Under the pieces are notes generated by a model, which was not told the origin of the DNA, did not search any database, and saw only the letters and a program-made list of their open reading frames with translations. A stretch of DNA of 64,000 nt from Halobacillus campisalis (GTDB lineage Bacteria; Bacillota; Bacilli; Bacillales; Halobacillaceae), in assembly GCF_030345335.1 (NCBI RefSeq), contig NZ_JAPVRC010000004.1:124001-188000 (forward strand). Direction: 5' to 3'. How positions within the stretch are numbered: the stretch's first letter is position 1; each line of letters begins with the position of its first letter. Both the position numbers and the translations under genes were made by a program. Shown here piece by piece: positions 18,593 to 29,086 of this stretch.

Positions 18593-21469
18593 ATGGCCAG
18601 TAAGAACATTAGTATAAAAGGGGCAAGAGCCCACAATTTGAAAAATATCGATATAGATATACCAAAAAATAAACTCGTGGTCATGACCGGTCTTTCTGGC
18701 TCTGGTAAGTCTTCTTTAGCTTTTGATACGATTTACGCCGAGGGTCAAAGAAGATATGTTGAATCATTGAGTGCGTATGCGCGTCAGTTTCTCGGCCAAA
18801 TGGATAAGCCTGATGTAGACTCCATTGAAGGGCTGTCTCCAGCAATCTCCATCGATCAGAAAACGACGAGTAAAAACCCACGTTCTACCGTAGGTACCGT
18901 TACGGAAATTTATGACTACCTCAGACTTCTGTATGCTCGTGTTGGACGCCCAACCTGCCCGAATCACGGCATTGAAATCAGCTCCCAGACTGTCCAGCAG
19001 ATGGTAGACCAGGTTATGGAGCAGCCGGAACGTACGAAGCTTCAGGTTTTGTCACCTGTAGTTTCCGGGCGGAAGGGAGAACACGTGAAAGTGTTCGAAC
19101 AGCTCCGTAAAGAAGGCTACATTCGCCTGCGGGTAGACGGAGAGATGAGGGAAATTTCCGAGGAAATATCTTTGGAAAAAAACAAGAAGCACTCGATTGA
19201 AGTAGTCGTTGACAGAATCGTTGTGAAAGATGGCGTTGAAGGGCGGCTCTCCGATTCCATCGAAACGGCTTTGAAGCTAGGAGCTGGTCATCTAATCATT
19301 GATATTATTGACGGGGAAGAATTGCAGTTCAGTGAACATCATGCCTGCCCGATTTGCGGTTTTTCAGTAAGCGAACTGGAGCCGCGTATGTTTTCATTCA
19401 ACAGTCCATATGGAGCATGCAGCCGCTGTGACGGCCTGGGAACTCAGCTTGAAGTGGATCTTGATCTCGTCATTCCCGACTGGAATAAATCTTTAAGGGA
19501 CCATGCCATCGCTGCCTGGGAGCCGACAAGCTCTCAATATTATCCTCAGCTGTTACAAAGCGTAGCGAATCATTATGGCATTGATATGGACAAACCGGTC
19601 AAAGATTTATCAAAAGATCAGATGGACCGCGTCCTTTATGGGAGCGGAAATGAAAAGGTTCAATTCCGTTATGAAAATGACTTTGGTAAAGTCCGTGAAA
19701 ATGAAATCTTTTATGAAGGAGTCATCCCTAACATATCAAGAAGGTATAGGGAAACCGGTTCTGACTTTATTCGTGAGCAGATGGAGAAATATATGGCACA
19801 AAAGCCATGTCCGAAGTGTGAGGGTAACCGCTTGAATGAGGAAGCGTTAGCCGTGCTGATCGGAGGCAAACATGTGGGAGAGACGACCGAATATTCGGTT
19901 ACGGAAGCTAAGGAATTTTTCGATAGCCTTGAGCTTACCGAGAAGGAAGAGACCATCGCCCGCATGATCCTTAAAGAGATCTGTGAACGGTTAAGCTTTT
20001 TGGCTAATGTAGGCCTTGATTACCTGACCCTCTCAAGATCTGCGGGAACACTGTCGGGTGGCGAAGCTCAGCGTATCCGCTTGGCTACTCAAATTGGTTC
20101 TGCTTTGACGGGCGTCCTTTATGTCCTTGACGAACCATCAATCGGTCTTCACCAAAGAGATAACGATCGACTGATCAATACGCTGAAAAGAATGCGTGAT
20201 TTAGATAATACGTTAATCGTTGTGGAGCATGATGAAGACACGATGCTGGCTGCTGATTACTTGATCGATATCGGACCAGGTGCAGGTGCTCATGGCGGTG
20301 AAATCGTTACCCAGGGCACACCGAAACAGGTGATGAAAAGCAGCAAATCGCTTACCGGACAATATCTGTCCGGCAAGAAATTTATTCCTCTTCCAGCAAA
20401 ACGACGTAAAGCGGATGGACGTTATATTACGATCAAACAGGCTGAAGAGAACAATTTGAAAAAAGTGGACGCAAGTATTCCTCTTGGATTATTTACAGCC
20501 GTCACTGGTGTATCAGGCTCAGGAAAGAGTACACTGATCAATGATATTTTATATAAGTCATTATCCATGAAGCTTCATAACGGCAAGCAGAAGCCAGGGA
20601 AACATAGAGAAATCAAAGGCATAGATCAATTGGAAAAAGTCATCGACATCGATCAGTCACCGATCGGACGGACGCCGCGCTCCAATCCCGCCACCTATAC
20701 CGGAGTATTTGATGATATCCGTGATGTTTTCGCACAAACGAACGAAGCAAAAATACGCGGATATAAAAAAGGCAGGTTCAGCTTCAACGTCAAAGGCGGT
20801 CGATGTGAGGCCTGCCGTGGAGACGGAATCATCAAAATCGAAATGCACTTTCTGCCGGACGTGTACGTACCATGTGAAGTGTGCGACGGCAAACGTTACA
20901 ACCGCGAAACTCTGGAAGTGAAGTATAAAGGGAAAAATATTTCAGAAGTCCTTGGCATGACGATTGAAGAGGCGCTGGAGTTTTTCGCAAACATTCCTAA
21001 GATCAAACGGAAAATGCAGACTGTCGCAGATGTTGGACTTGAATACATTAAGCTAGGACAGCCGGCAACAACGCTTTCCGGGGGTGAAGCCCAGCGTGTA
21101 AAGCTGGCCAGTGAACTTCACCGCCGTTCGAATGGAAAATCATTTTATATACTCGATGAGCCGACCACTGGACTTCACGTAGATGATATTTCACGTCTGC
21201 TGAAAGTTCTGCAGAGACTGGTGGATAATGGCGATTCTGTTCTCATCATTGAACATAGTTTAGATGTGATCAAGGAAGCGGACCACATTATTGACCTTGG
21301 TCCCGAAGGCGGGGAAAAAGGCGGACAGATCATCGCTACCGGTACCCCGGAAGAAGTAGCAGAAGAAAAAGCTTCTTATACAGGGAAATATTTAAAACCC
21401 GTACTTGAACGTGATGAAAAGCGCATGAAAACGAAGTTAAAATCAAGAGAAAGAGTCTCTTCAAAGTAG
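18593..21469 (+). CDS. uvrA: Excinuclease ABC subunit A
   Basis: This 958-residue twin ABC ATPase scans DNA and loads UvrB at lesions. It has two Walker A motifs ([10 protein letters not shown] near residue 31 and [10 protein letters not shown] near residue 640), two LSGGEAQR signatures, and Cys pairs of the zinc modules ([23 protein letters not shown] and CEVCDGKRY). It is co-transcribed with uvrB. A leftover CxxC-rich zinc module at about 250-280 is complete. The length matches the family. Confidence 0.96.
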   Translation: MASKNISIKGARAHNLKNIDIDIPKNKLVVMTGLSGSGKSSLAFDTIYAEGQRRYVESLSAYARQFLGQMDKPDVDSIEGLSPAISIDQKTTSKNPRSTVGTVTEIYDYLRLLYARVGRPTCPNHGIEISSQTVQQMVDQVMEQPERTKLQVLSPVVSGRKGEHVKVFEQLRKEGYIRLRVDGEMREISEEISLEKNKKHSIEVVVDRIVVKDGVEGRLSDSIETALKLGAGHLIIDIIDGEELQFSEHHACPICGFSVSELEPRMFSFNSPYGACSRCDGLGTQLEVDLDLVIPDWNKSLRDHAIAAWEPTSSQYYPQLLQSVANHYGIDMDKPVKDLSKDQMDRVLYGSGNEKVQFRYENDFGKVRENEIFYEGVIPNISRRYRETGSDFIREQMEKYMAQKPCPKCEGNRLNEEALAVLIGGKHVGETTEYSVTEAKEFFDSLELTEKEETIARMILKEICERLSFLANVGLDYLTLSRSAGTLSGGEAQRIRLATQIGSALTGVLYVLDEPSIGLHQRDNDRLINTLKRMRDLDNTLIVVEHDEDTMLAADYLIDIGPGAGAHGGEIVTQGTPKQVMKSSKSLTGQYLSGKKFIPLPAKRRKADGRYITIKQAEENNLKKVDASIPLGLFTAVTGVSGSGKSTLINDILYKSLSMKLHNGKQKPGKHREIKGIDQLEKVIDIDQSPIGRTPRSNPATYTGVFDDIRDVFAQTNEAKIRGYKKGRFSFNVKGGRCEACRGDGIIKIEMHFLPDVYVPCEVCDGKRYNRETLEVKYKGKNISEVLGMTIEEALEFFANIPKIKRKMQTVADVGLEYIKLGQPATTLSGGEAQRVKLASELHRRSNGKSFYILDEPTTGLHVDDISRLLKVLQRLVDNGDSVLIIEHSLDVIKEADHIIDLGPEGGEKGGQIIATGTPEEVAEEKASYTGKYLKPVLERDEKRMKTKLKSRERVSSK

Positions 21470-21539
21470 ATGCTTTGACGCTGTCGATGGATTTGAAGTA
21501 TCGTTAAACAAGAGACGTTTAACGGGAGGAATTTTGCAA

Positions 21540-21911
21540 ATGGAAGCGATAGATCAATCAGCAGTACAAGAAAAAATCAATCATTTTGCCAACAAAGACG
21601 TATACATTCATTTAGAAACCACGAATGGAGCGTATGCCAGCCACTTTGATGAAACAGCCTACAATGTAGGAGCATTCATCCGCAATGCTAAAGTGAATTA
21701 TCAACATGGAAAAATTGTGAGTACAGGCGGTTCGTACCGAGTAGGACTAAAGCTCGATATAGGCTGGGTTTATGCAGAAGGAGTCAGTGACTTCGAAATT
21801 GACGAAAAGGATCGTCTCCTTTTAGCAGGCCATGATCGAGAAGGACGATTGATGGTAGCGTTGGAAATAAGTGAAGAGCCATTTACTCATGAGGCAGAAG
21901 AGCATGAGTAA
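21540..21911 (+). CDS. yojF: YojF family protein (DUF1806)
   Basis: The 123-residue soluble protein matches YojF in size and context: in B. subtilis yojF precedes yojG/bshB2, as here, with an 8-base overlap. Its function is not established; coupling to the bacillithiol deacetylase suggests a supporting role in that pathway. ATG 21540 is chosen over TTG 21534 because GGGAGGA is 9 bases upstream of the ATG. Confidence 0.85.
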   Translation: MEAIDQSAVQEKINHFANKDVYIHLETTNGAYASHFDETAYNVGAFIRNAKVNYQHGKIVSTGGSYRVGLKLDIGWVYAEGVSDFEIDEKDRLLLAGHDREGRLMVALEISEEPFTHEAEEHE

Positions 21912-22563
21912 TAAGCACATTCTAGTCATTTTCCCCCATCCAGATGATGAGTCCTTCGGCACTTCTGGAACCATTTCGAAGTTTCGGGCAGAAGGGGTGC
22001 CAGTCACCTATTTGTGCGGGACATTAGGGGAAATGGGAAGAAATATGGGAAATCCAGTATTCGCTAATCGAGAAACTCTGTACACCTACAGGAAAAAGGA
22101 ATTGGCTGAAGCTGCAAAAGAGCTGGATATTGACGTAGAATTGTTAGGCTACCGTGATAAAACTTTAGAATTTGAGCCACTTGATGAATTGGCTCAGCAT
22201 TTGAAGGAACGTATTCTTGCGTACGGAGCTACTACAATCATTACACATTATCCAGGATACGCCGTACACCCTGATCATGATGCATTAGGTGCGGCTGTCG
22301 TCAAAGCTGTAGAGCTTATCGAGCCAGGAAAGCGGCCTGAGGTATGGATGCACGCCATTACGAACAACCATGAAGATGAATTAGGTGAGCCGGACTTCGT
22401 TTTTGACATTGAGCCTTATTGGGAAAGAAAAGAAGCGGCAATCCGGGCTCATCTGTCACAAGTTGATGGGATGATGAATTTAATAGAGAATCACGAGCAA
22501 ACATCTAAACAGATTCAACGATTGAAAAGAGAGCAGTTTTACCGCTTAACACTTTCTTCGTGA
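21904..22563 (+). CDS. bshB2: Bacillithiol biosynthesis deacetylase BshB2
   Basis: The 219-residue LmbE-like/PIG-L deacetylase has the zinc motif PHPDDE near the start and HPDHDA later. It removes acetyl from GlcNAc-malate to give GlcN-malate in bacillithiol synthesis; BshB2 also acts as a bacillithiol-conjugate amidase in some Bacilli. ATG 21904 lies within the end of yojF; longer in-frame starts from 21871 would overlap yojF further. The yojF-yojG pair order supports B2 rather than B1. Confidence 0.88.
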   Translation: MSNKHILVIFPHPDDESFGTSGTISKFRAEGVPVTYLCGTLGEMGRNMGNPVFANRETLYTYRKKELAEAAKELDIDVELLGYRDKTLEFEPLDELAQHLKERILAYGATTIITHYPGYAVHPDHDALGAAVVKAVELIEPGKRPEVWMHAITNNHEDELGEPDFVFDIEPYWERKEAAIRAHLSQVDGMMNLIENHEQTSKQIQRLKREQFYRLTLSS

Positions 22564-22576
22564 TACCTGATGAGTT

Positions 22577-22622
22577 AGACACCCTTGTAGAATGTTCAAC
22601 ATTTCTTCAGGGTGTCTTTTTT
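22577..22622 (+). terminator. Terminator after yojF-bshB2
   Basis: GACACCCT and AGGGTGTC arms with an inner AGAA/TTCT helix are followed by T6. Confidence 0.85.
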
Positions 22623-22639
22623 CTCTTAACACTCATTTT

Positions 22640-22860
22640 TAGTCTTTGGCTATGCTACACGTCGTAGTTGATTTTTTCATTAGAGAGTTATCAGGGCAGA
22701 GTTTTTGGGAACTTCGAGACATTCAGTTAGTGGAATCAGGGTGGCGGGGAATGGCTCGTCCTCCTAGGGAGCGCAATGAGTCTCCTGTGGGGTGTTCATG
22801 ATCGGTGAGATCCAGGAAGGCGAAGCCTGAGGAAGCTCACTACATGCCCATGTAAATCGA
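22640..22860. repeat. Dispersed intergenic repeat, copy B
   Basis: This is the second degenerate copy of the repeat seen at 2868-3085 and 62400-62640. It includes a GGCTATG start, GTTGATTTTTTCATTA, then GGTGGCGGGGAATGGCTCG. It shares the last block with copy A and the first with copy C (GTTGTTGATTGTTCATAA). It fills most of the gene-free gap between bshB2 and the yvlB-like gene. Confidence 0.65.
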
Positions 22861-22985
22861 TTCGTTTTCTAAATCCACCATATCCAAATATAATCTTATT
22901 TGGAAAAACCACCTTTAAGAATTTTCAAAGCCTAGTTTTTTATTGGAGCTGGCAGGGAATAAAATAATAAAGGAGCGAGTGGCAG

Positions 22986-24011
22986 ATGAATGAAGAGAGA
23001 ATGAAAATCTTAAAGATGATTGAAAATGGTACCATTTCAGCAGATGAAGGAGAGAAACTTCTCAAAGCTGTTGAATATTCTAAGGAAGAAGAGACAAAAG
23101 CAGCGGGAAAAAAATACGGACTAAAAGATTTTGTCGGAGAAGCCGTAGAGAAAATCAAAAACGCTGATTTTGATTTGGCATTCGGTGAGGCTGTAGAGTT
23201 TCAATATCATCTCCAAACCGATGAAGAATCTTTTCATGACCTGGACATCACTATCGCTAACGGGTCCTTATACTTGGAACCCTGGCAGGAGACTTACGCT
23301 CAAGCGGAATGCCAGGTGAAGGTTTATCAAGCTGCAGATGAAAAAGAGGCGAAAGAGCAGTTTTTGGCTGATGGGCAATTTGATGTTACGAACGGGATAT
23401 TGCGGTTTGCCAACCCCTCTAAAAAGGTAAAAACACATGTTAAACTTTACTTACCAAAAAAGCGGTATGACTTTATTAAAGCTAAGCTTTCAAACGGAAG
23501 CATCACCACGGCTGAAGTTCAGTCCGACCACTTTCATATGAAAACGAGTAACGGAGCTTTGAAGGTGAATGGGTCCAAAGGCGAAACATGTAAGTTAGAA
23601 ACTGGAAACGGTTCGATAACAGTCTCTGACAGCCGCTTCTCTACGTTTGAAACGGATACGATCAACGGATCCGTTAAAGTAGACGGCCACTTCGGGAAGT
23701 GTGATGTGTCCGCTGTAACTGGCAGTATTACAGTGAAGAACTATGGAAGTGAAGCTCACACAGGTTTTTTCAAAACTACGACAGGGCAAGTCATTGTCTA
23801 CGTACCTGAGAGCAGAAGAATTGACGGTAAGATTAAAACTAGCATGGGGAGCCTTCACTGTGAGGTAGAAAACTATAAGATTTTAAGAAATAAGAAAGAA
23901 ATCATGACCAAAGAGCTGGTGTTTGAAGCCAGAGAACAATTCGAAGACGTTTATCATGTAGAAGCGGACACTAAAACCGGGTCCGTTTATGTAAAGGACA
24001 CTTCGTCATAA
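22986..24011 (+). CDS. yvlB: YvlB-like DUF4097 adhesin-fold protein
   Basis: The 341-residue protein has an N-terminal SHOCT-like helical domain (MNEERMKILKMIENGTISADEGEKLL) and a long DUF4097 beta-repeat region with recurring S/T-NGS-I motifs (about 120-335). B. subtilis yvlB is followed by yvlD near hprK, as here. YvlB/LiaG-type proteins belong to envelope-stress regulons, but no such operator could be recognised. An AAGGAGCGAG site precedes the ATG. The biochemical role is unknown. Confidence 0.85.
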   Translation: MNEERMKILKMIENGTISADEGEKLLKAVEYSKEEETKAAGKKYGLKDFVGEAVEKIKNADFDLAFGEAVEFQYHLQTDEESFHDLDITIANGSLYLEPWQETYAQAECQVKVYQAADEKEAKEQFLADGQFDVTNGILRFANPSKKVKTHVKLYLPKKRYDFIKAKLSNGSITTAEVQSDHFHMKTSNGALKVNGSKGETCKLETGNGSITVSDSRFSTFETDTINGSVKVDGHFGKCDVSAVTGSITVKNYGSEAHTGFFKTTTGQVIVYVPESRRIDGKIKTSMGSLHCEVENYKILRNKKEIMTKELVFEAREQFEDVYHVEADTKTGSVYVKDTSS

Positions 24012-24039
24012 TTTTGTATGGTAGAAGAGAGGGATATTT

Positions 24040-24384
24040 GTGAAAAACTGGTTATTACACATATTAGTTAACGCGATTGCCATCATTATCGTCAGCTTTG
24101 TATTCAGTTCTGTGGAGATTGAAGGATTCATTGGTGCGCTGATCGCAGCATTGATACTATCTATATTGAACGCGATTGTACGACCGATTCTTGTAATTTT
24201 GACTTTGCCGATTACGGTCCTGACTTTAGGGTTGTTTTTATTGGTCGTCAATGCCATTACGCTGGCTATGACTGACGCCTTATTAGGCAGTACATTTGAA
24301 ATTGCTGGATTTGGAATGACGATTATTGCTGCTCTTGTCATTTCATTACTCAACTTAGTGCTGAATAGTTTTATTAAAGATTAA
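24040..24384 (+). CDS. yvlD: YvlD family membrane protein (phage holin 4_2 superfamily)
   Basis: The 114-residue protein has four hydrophobic segments and the family motif [23 protein letters not shown]. It starts with GTG at 24040, preceded by AGAAGAGAGGG. The Pfam name includes holin, but YvlD proteins are chromosomal membrane proteins of unknown role, not lysis genes. It directly follows yvlB and precedes hprK, matching B. subtilis. Confidence 0.87.
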   Translation: MKNWLLHILVNAIAIIIVSFVFSSVEIEGFIGALIAALILSILNAIVRPILVILTLPITVLTLGLFLLVVNAITLAMTDALLGSTFEIAGFGMTIIAALVISLLNLVLNSFIKD

Positions 24385-24400
24385 CAGATATTTATATCAG

Positions 24401-24434
24401 CCCTATAGGCATTCTTATGCCTATAGGATTTTTT
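24401..24434 (+). terminator. Terminator after yvlB-yvlD
   Basis: CCTATAGGCA and TGCCTATAGG form a perfect 10-bp stem, followed by ATTTTTT. Confidence 0.92.
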
Positions 24435-24456
24435 GTGTCCAAGATTTTTCAAAACA

Positions 24457-24465
24457 TGCTACAAT
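24457..24465 (+). promoter_or_regulatory. Probable extended -10 promoter of the hprK operon
   Basis: TGC-TACAAT lies 38 bases before the hprK start and just after the previous terminator. There is no good -35. Confidence 0.45.
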
Positions 24466-24502
24466 AAGGGACAGTGAAGTTACGAAATATAGGAGGTCTA
24501 CC

Positions 24503-25444
24503 ATGAGTAAAGTTAGAACGGAGCATTTGTTAGATCGTTTTGAGCTTGAATTAGTTGCAGGTGAGGACGGCGTTCACCGTGAGATACATATGAGTGATAT
24601 TTCACGCCCTGGTGTTGAGATGACAGGATATTTTAAATTTTATCCTAAAGATCGTTTGCAGCTCCTAGGTAAAACGGAACTTTCTTATTTCAATGAATTG
24701 ACCCATGAACAGAGAAAGCATAGAGCTGAACAGTTATGCACGGATATCACACCGGGAATCGTCATCACTAGAGGCATGGATATTCCTGAAGAACTGGCTG
24801 TAGCTGCAAAAGATGCAGGAGTCCCTTTAATGCGTTCACCGCATAAGACGACTCGTGTAATCAGCCGTCTGACTAATTTTCTGGAGACTAAGTTCGCCCC
24901 GTTCACCGCTATTCATGGTGTGCTTGTTGATATCTATGGTATTGGAGTTCTGATTACGGGGCAGAGTGGTGTAGGTAAAAGTGAGACAGCCCTTGAGCTT
25001 GTCAAAAGAGGACATCGTCTCGTAGCTGATGATAGTGTGGAAATCCGACAGGAGGACTACGATACGCTAATCGGAAATAGTCCGCCTTTAATCGAACATT
25101 TACTAGAGATCCGTGGTCTGGGCATCATCAATGTCATGACTTTATTTGGTGCGGGAGCTGTGCGCAGTTTCAAGCGCATAACTCTCGTCATCAATCTGGA
25201 AATCTGGGATAAGAATAAACAGTATGATCGACTGGGTCTTGAAGAAGAGACGATGAAGATTATGGATGCCGAAATACCTAAAGCTACAATCCCTGTACGA
25301 CCGGGACGTAACTTGGCCGTTATCATTGAAGTAGCTGCCATGAACTTCCGGTTAAAGCGTATGGGTGTCAACGCAGCTGAAGAATTTTCTGAGCGGTTGA
25401 CAAAGGTCATCGATGAAGACCAAGATCAATCACCGGAAGAGTAA
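24503..25444 (+). CDS. hprK: HPr kinase/phosphorylase
   Basis: This 313-residue bifunctional enzyme phosphorylates and dephosphorylates Ser46 of HPr and Crh, the master switch of carbon catabolite repression. Walker A GQSGVGKS and the signature [20 protein letters not shown] are present. An AGGAGG site precedes the ATG. It leads an operon with lgt, yvoD, ppaX, yvoF and glpP. Its second substrate, crh, lies at 47856. Confidence 0.96.
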   Translation: MSKVRTEHLLDRFELELVAGEDGVHREIHMSDISRPGVEMTGYFKFYPKDRLQLLGKTELSYFNELTHEQRKHRAEQLCTDITPGIVITRGMDIPEELAVAAKDAGVPLMRSPHKTTRVISRLTNFLETKFAPFTAIHGVLVDIYGIGVLITGQSGVGKSETALELVKRGHRLVADDSVEIRQEDYDTLIGNSPPLIEHLLEIRGLGIINVMTLFGAGAVRSFKRITLVINLEIWDKNKQYDRLGLEEETMKIMDAEIPKATIPVRPGRNLAVIIEVAAMNFRLKRMGVNAAEEFSERLTKVIDEDQDQSPEE

Positions 25445-25458
25445 GGAGAGAGTAGATC

Positions 25459-26295
25459 GTGTCATGTTCAGCAGAATCACTTGATCGAGTATTATTACAA
25501 TTAGGTCCCCTATCTATCTATTGGTATGGAGTTATCATAGCAACTGGCGCATTTTTAGGCTTGCTAATAGCGACAAGAGAAACGGAACGACTAGGTTTGA
25601 AGAAAGATTATATGGTGGACATCGTCGTATATGCAATTCCAGTTGCGATATTATGCGCGAGACTTTATTATGTCATTTTTGAGTTTGATCGATATATTGG
25701 TGAGCCATGGTGGAAGGTGTTTGCGATATGGGAAGGCGGCATCGCTATCCATGGTGCACTGATCGGTTCATTTCTGACGGCTTATGTCTATACAAAAGTC
25801 AAAGGTTTATCCTTCTGGATGATGGCTGATATCGCAGCTCCCAGTCTAATTCTAGGACAGGCCATCGGACGTTGGGGAAATTTCATGAACCAGGAAGCCC
25901 ATGGCGGCCCTGTTTCGGAATCTTTTTATAATAACTACATGCAATATTTGCCGAATTTTATTAATCAGCAGATGTGTATTGATGGTACGATGTATCATCC
26001 AACGTTTCTATATGAATCTTTATGGAACATAGCAGGATTCATTCTGCTTCTCGTTTTGCGGCATAAATTCAACCCTCGACGTGGAGAAGTATTCTTAAGT
26101 TACATTATTTGGTATTCCATTGGACGTTTTTATGTGGAAGGACTGCGTACTGACAGCCTCTATCTGTTCAGTGAAATACGAACGGCACAGTTCATTTCGA
26201 TCGTGCTTATTATCGTTTCGCTTATCATCGCAGTTTATCGTAGAAAAATGGGGCTGGCGGATAAGTATTATAACGGTAAAAAAGTGAAAAAATAA
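25459..26295 (+). CDS. lgt: Prolipoprotein diacylglyceryl transferase
   Basis: Lgt adds diacylglycerol to the lipobox Cys of prolipoproteins in the membrane. The 278-residue polytopic protein carries the family signature [16 protein letters not shown] and the catalytic-region motif [14 protein letters not shown] 25459 is used; AAGGAGAG lies 9 bases upstream. It is 14 bases after hprK, as in B. subtilis. Confidence 0.95.
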   Translation: MSCSAESLDRVLLQLGPLSIYWYGVIIATGAFLGLLIATRETERLGLKKDYMVDIVVYAIPVAILCARLYYVIFEFDRYIGEPWWKVFAIWEGGIAIHGALIGSFLTAYVYTKVKGLSFWMMADIAAPSLILGQAIGRWGNFMNQEAHGGPVSESFYNNYMQYLPNFINQQMCIDGTMYHPTFLYESLWNIAGFILLLVLRHKFNPRRGEVFLSYIIWYSIGRFYVEGLRTDSLYLFSEIRTAQFISIVLIIVSLIIAVYRRKMGLADKYYNGKKVKK

Positions 26296-26311
26296 GAAGG
26301 AGGGGTGAATA

Positions 26312-27256
26312 ATGTCCGCTATTTTACTAGAAGGACTAAAAAAAGGGATGAAGCTGACTTGGACATTAGGAAAAGTTATATTTCCTGTCACGTTGATCGT
26401 CACCATTCTTCAGTACACCCCTGTACTTCCTTGGGTAATGGATCAGCTTGCTCCTTTGATGAGCCTGCTTGGTCTTTCAGGTGAAGCCGCAGTACCTCTG
26501 GTGCTCGGTAATTTTCTGAATTTGTATGCAGGTATTGCTGCGATCATTTCATTTGAGTTTACTGTGAAAGAGGTATTTATTCTTGCGGTTATGTTATCGT
26601 TCTGCCATAACTTGATTATTGAATCCACTGTGGCGAAGAAAGTAGGCGTAAGCTGGTGGCTCGTCATCGGAGTCAGGGTCGGATTAGCCCTCTTCTCAGC
26701 GGTCGTCATCAATTTAATGTGGAGCGGCGGGCAGGAACAAGCCCAATACGGATTTGCTCCAGAGCAACGATCTGCACCAGAAGGGTGGGCAGAGATCATT
26801 TTACAAGGTTTGCAAACGGCCGCCATGGGGATCGTTCAATTAGCGTTGATCGTCATTCCATTGATGATTGTCATGCAGTATTTAAGAGAAAAAGGCTGGC
26901 TTGAACGTTTTTCCGATTGGCTTGCTCCAGCTACTAAATTCCTCGGAATGGAACGTAATACGTCTATGACACTAGCAGCCGGCCTGACGATTGGACTGGC
27001 TTATGGTGCTGGATTGATGATACAAGCAGTCGAGGAAGACGGTGTTTCTAAAAAAGATATGTTTTTAGCAATGATCTTTCTCGTATCCTGTCACGCCGTA
27101 GTTGAAGATACGCTCATCTTCATCCCTTTAGGCATACCAATCTGGCCGCTTCTTATCATTCGTCTGACGACCGCCATATTATTAACTGCAGCCGTAGGAT
27201 TTGTCTGGAATAAATTACAGCGTGAGAAGAGGAGAAGTTTGACACATGAGTATTAA
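26312..27256 (+). CDS. yvoD: YvoD-like Gate-domain membrane protein
   Basis: The 314-residue protein has about eight TM segments and two related halves. Each carries a nucleoside-recognition/Gate-like stretch (SFCHNLIIEST in the first half, VSCHAVVEDTLIF in the second). Conserved His and acidic pairs suggest transport, but no substrate is known. An AAGGAGGGG site precedes the ATG. Its 3' end overlaps ppaX by 11 bases, and the order matches the lgt-yvoD-ppaX cluster. Confidence 0.85.
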   Translation: MSAILLEGLKKGMKLTWTLGKVIFPVTLIVTILQYTPVLPWVMDQLAPLMSLLGLSGEAAVPLVLGNFLNLYAGIAAIISFEFTVKEVFILAVMLSFCHNLIIESTVAKKVGVSWWLVIGVRVGLALFSAVVINLMWSGGQEQAQYGFAPEQRSAPEGWAEIILQGLQTAAMGIVQLALIVIPLMIVMQYLREKGWLERFSDWLAPATKFLGMERNTSMTLAAGLTIGLAYGAGLMIQAVEEDGVSKKDMFLAMIFLVSCHAVVEDTLIFIPLGIPIWPLLIIRLTTAILLTAAVGFVWNKLQREKRRSLTHEY

Positions 27257-27884
27257 TACAATTCTTTTTGATTTAGACGGCACATTAATCGACACCAATG
27301 AATTGATCATCGCTTCCTTCACACATACGCTCGGCCAATATGCTGAACGTCCTTATTCGCGTGAAGAGATATTGGAATTTATCGGACCTCCGCTTAGGGA
27401 AAGCCTGAGTAAAGTAAATCCGGATCGAGTAGATGAAATGGTTGCAACGTACCGCGAGCATAACACTAAAAACCATGATGAATATGTCACGGCTTATGAA
27501 GGTGTAGTTGAAACAGTCAAAACGTTAAAGGATCAGGGTTATCGCTTAGGTATCGTCACGACAAAAATGCGCCATACTGTAGAAATGGGACTTGCGCTGA
27601 CAGGGTTGGACGGTGTATTTGAAACGGTCGTGACACTAGATGACGTACACCATGCTAAACCACACCCTGAGCCTGTCATCAAAGCGCTTGAAGCATTGAA
27701 TGGAACTGCGGCACAATCTCTTATGGTCGGTGATAATACCCATGACATTGAAGCTGGGAAAAATGCTGGCACGAAAACTGCGGGTGTTGTATGGACAGTA
27801 AAAGGGCGACAAGTGCTGGACGACCTGAATCCAGATTTCATGCTTCAAAAGATGGATGATCTGATCGAAATTTTGGGAGGATAA
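27246..27884 (+). CDS. ppaX: Pyrophosphatase PpaX
   Basis: The 212-residue HAD hydrolase has DLDGTLIDT near the N-terminus with nucleophile Asp, VTTKMRH, K-P-HPEPV and GDNTHDIEAG. PpaX hydrolyses the pyrophosphate released when HprK dephosphorylates P-Ser-HPr by phosphorolysis, so its place in the hprK operon is functionally coherent. The start overlaps yvoD. Confidence 0.92.
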   Translation: MSINTILFDLDGTLIDTNELIIASFTHTLGQYAERPYSREEILEFIGPPLRESLSKVNPDRVDEMVATYREHNTKNHDEYVTAYEGVVETVKTLKDQGYRLGIVTTKMRHTVEMGLALTGLDGVFETVVTLDDVHHAKPHPEPVIKALEALNGTAAQSLMVGDNTHDIEAGKNAGTKTAGVVWTVKGRQVLDDLNPDFMLQKMDDLIEILGG

Positions 27885-27887
27885 ATC

Positions 27888-28409
27888 ATGCGGCGCACGA
27901 AACGATATCCTGTTCAAGGAGCCAATTCACTTTGGCATATTTATCAAACGGTTCCTTTCTTAAAAGTGGTCAAGAATTTCATAGTCATTCAAATCGCGAG
28001 GTACACTCCATCTTTGAGTTTTAAGAATGGACTGTACCGTCGTTTTTTAAAGATGGAAGTCGGGGAGAAGACTGCTTTTGCCTTGATGGTGATGCCTGAC
28101 ATCATGTTTCCAGAAAGAATTAAAGTGGGACGTAATACGATCATCGGTTATAATACAACGATTTTAGCTCACGAATATTTGATACAGGAGTACCGGCTGG
28201 GCGACGTAGAGATCGGAGATGCAGTTATGATCGGAGCAAATACGACTATTCTTCCAGGAATAAAGATCGGGGACGGTGCCATTGTATCTGCGGGTACCGT
28301 TGTTCATAAAGATGTCCCGGAAGGAACTTTTGTAGGAGGGAATCCTATGAAACTCATCTACACCAAGGCACAAATGGAAGACCGAAAGAGGAATGAGGTG
28401 ACTGAATAA
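27888..28409 (+). CDS. yvoF: YvoF-like left-handed beta-helix acyltransferase
   Basis: The 173-residue protein ends in hexapeptide repeats (VGRNTIIGYNTTILAH, IGDAVMIGANTTILPG, IGDGAIVSAGTVV), the LbetaH fold of O-acetyltransferases, with a short N-terminal helical region. The acceptor is unknown. It is three bases after ppaX and touches the start of glpP. Gene order equals yvoF in B. subtilis. Confidence 0.87.
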   Translation: MRRTKRYPVQGANSLWHIYQTVPFLKVVKNFIVIQIARYTPSLSFKNGLYRRFLKMEVGEKTAFALMVMPDIMFPERIKVGRNTIIGYNTTILAHEYLIQEYRLGDVEIGDAVMIGANTTILPGIKIGDGAIVSAGTVVHKDVPEGTFVGGNPMKLIYTKAQMEDRKRNEVTE

Positions 28410-28954
28410 TGAGCATTCAACAAAAAGTCTTACCAGCTGTAAAAAACATGAAGGATTTTGAGAAGCTTCTTGAAACAACAACAGAATACATTATTATTTT
28501 AGAAAGCAGATTAGGGAACCTGCACAAAGTGGTGCGGGCAGCGCAAAAGGCCGGCAAAAAAGTGCTGATCCATGTCGATCTCATTCAGGGCCTGAAGGCT
28601 GATGACTATGGTATGGAATTTTTAGGGCGAGTCGTTAAGCCGGACGGTGTGATATCCACGAGATCACATGTCATTCAACAAGCAAAAAAATATAAAATGA
28701 TTTCTATACAGCGATTATTTTTAATAGACAGTCAAGCAGTAGAACATAACGTTGCCATTATAAAAAAAGTGAAGCCTGATTATGTCGAGGTTTTACCAGG
28801 TATCGTTCCGGGAATGATTAAAGAGGTAAAGGATCAGATTGGAGCATCGGTGATTGCCGGGGGATTGATTCGTACGGAAGATGAGGTCAATTCCGCAATC
28901 GAGTCAGGTGCTTCGGCAGTATCTACTTCACGGTCAGAGCTTTGGAACTTTTAG
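28409..28954 (+). CDS. glpP: Glycerol uptake operon antiterminator GlpP
   Basis: The 181-residue RNA-binding regulator, bound to glycerol-3-phosphate, prevents termination in glp leader mRNAs and stabilises glpD mRNA. Family stretches HVDLIQGLKADDYGMEFL and VEVLPGIVPGMI are plain. It overlaps yvoF by one base and is followed by glpF, glpK and glpD, both operons with terminator hairpins in the leader. In B. subtilis glpP also heads the glp cluster. Confidence 0.94.
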   Translation: MSIQQKVLPAVKNMKDFEKLLETTTEYIIILESRLGNLHKVVRAAQKAGKKVLIHVDLIQGLKADDYGMEFLGRVVKPDGVISTRSHVIQQAKKYKMISIQRLFLIDSQAVEHNVAIIKKVKPDYVEVLPGIVPGMIKEVKDQIGASVIAGGLIRTEDEVNSAIESGASAVSTSRSELWNF

Positions 28955-29000
28955 CTGAAGGATTATGTACATAGTGAAATCGTGATATAAGCTGGCTGAT

Positions 29001-29050
29001 CCACACAAATATAAGTAGCTATCCGCTATTTCTTATTGTGTGTTTTTTTA
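29001..29050 (+). promoter_or_regulatory. glpFK leader terminator, probable GlpP target
   Basis: CACACAAATATAAG pairs with CTTATTGTGTG (one three-base bulge), followed by T7, between glpP and glpF. It would end glpP transcripts and block glpF unless GlpP acts. The target role is inferred from position and the known B. subtilis system. Confidence 0.75.
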
Positions 29051-29086
29051 TTTGAGGGGTTTAACTATTGAAAGGAGTTGTCCTGG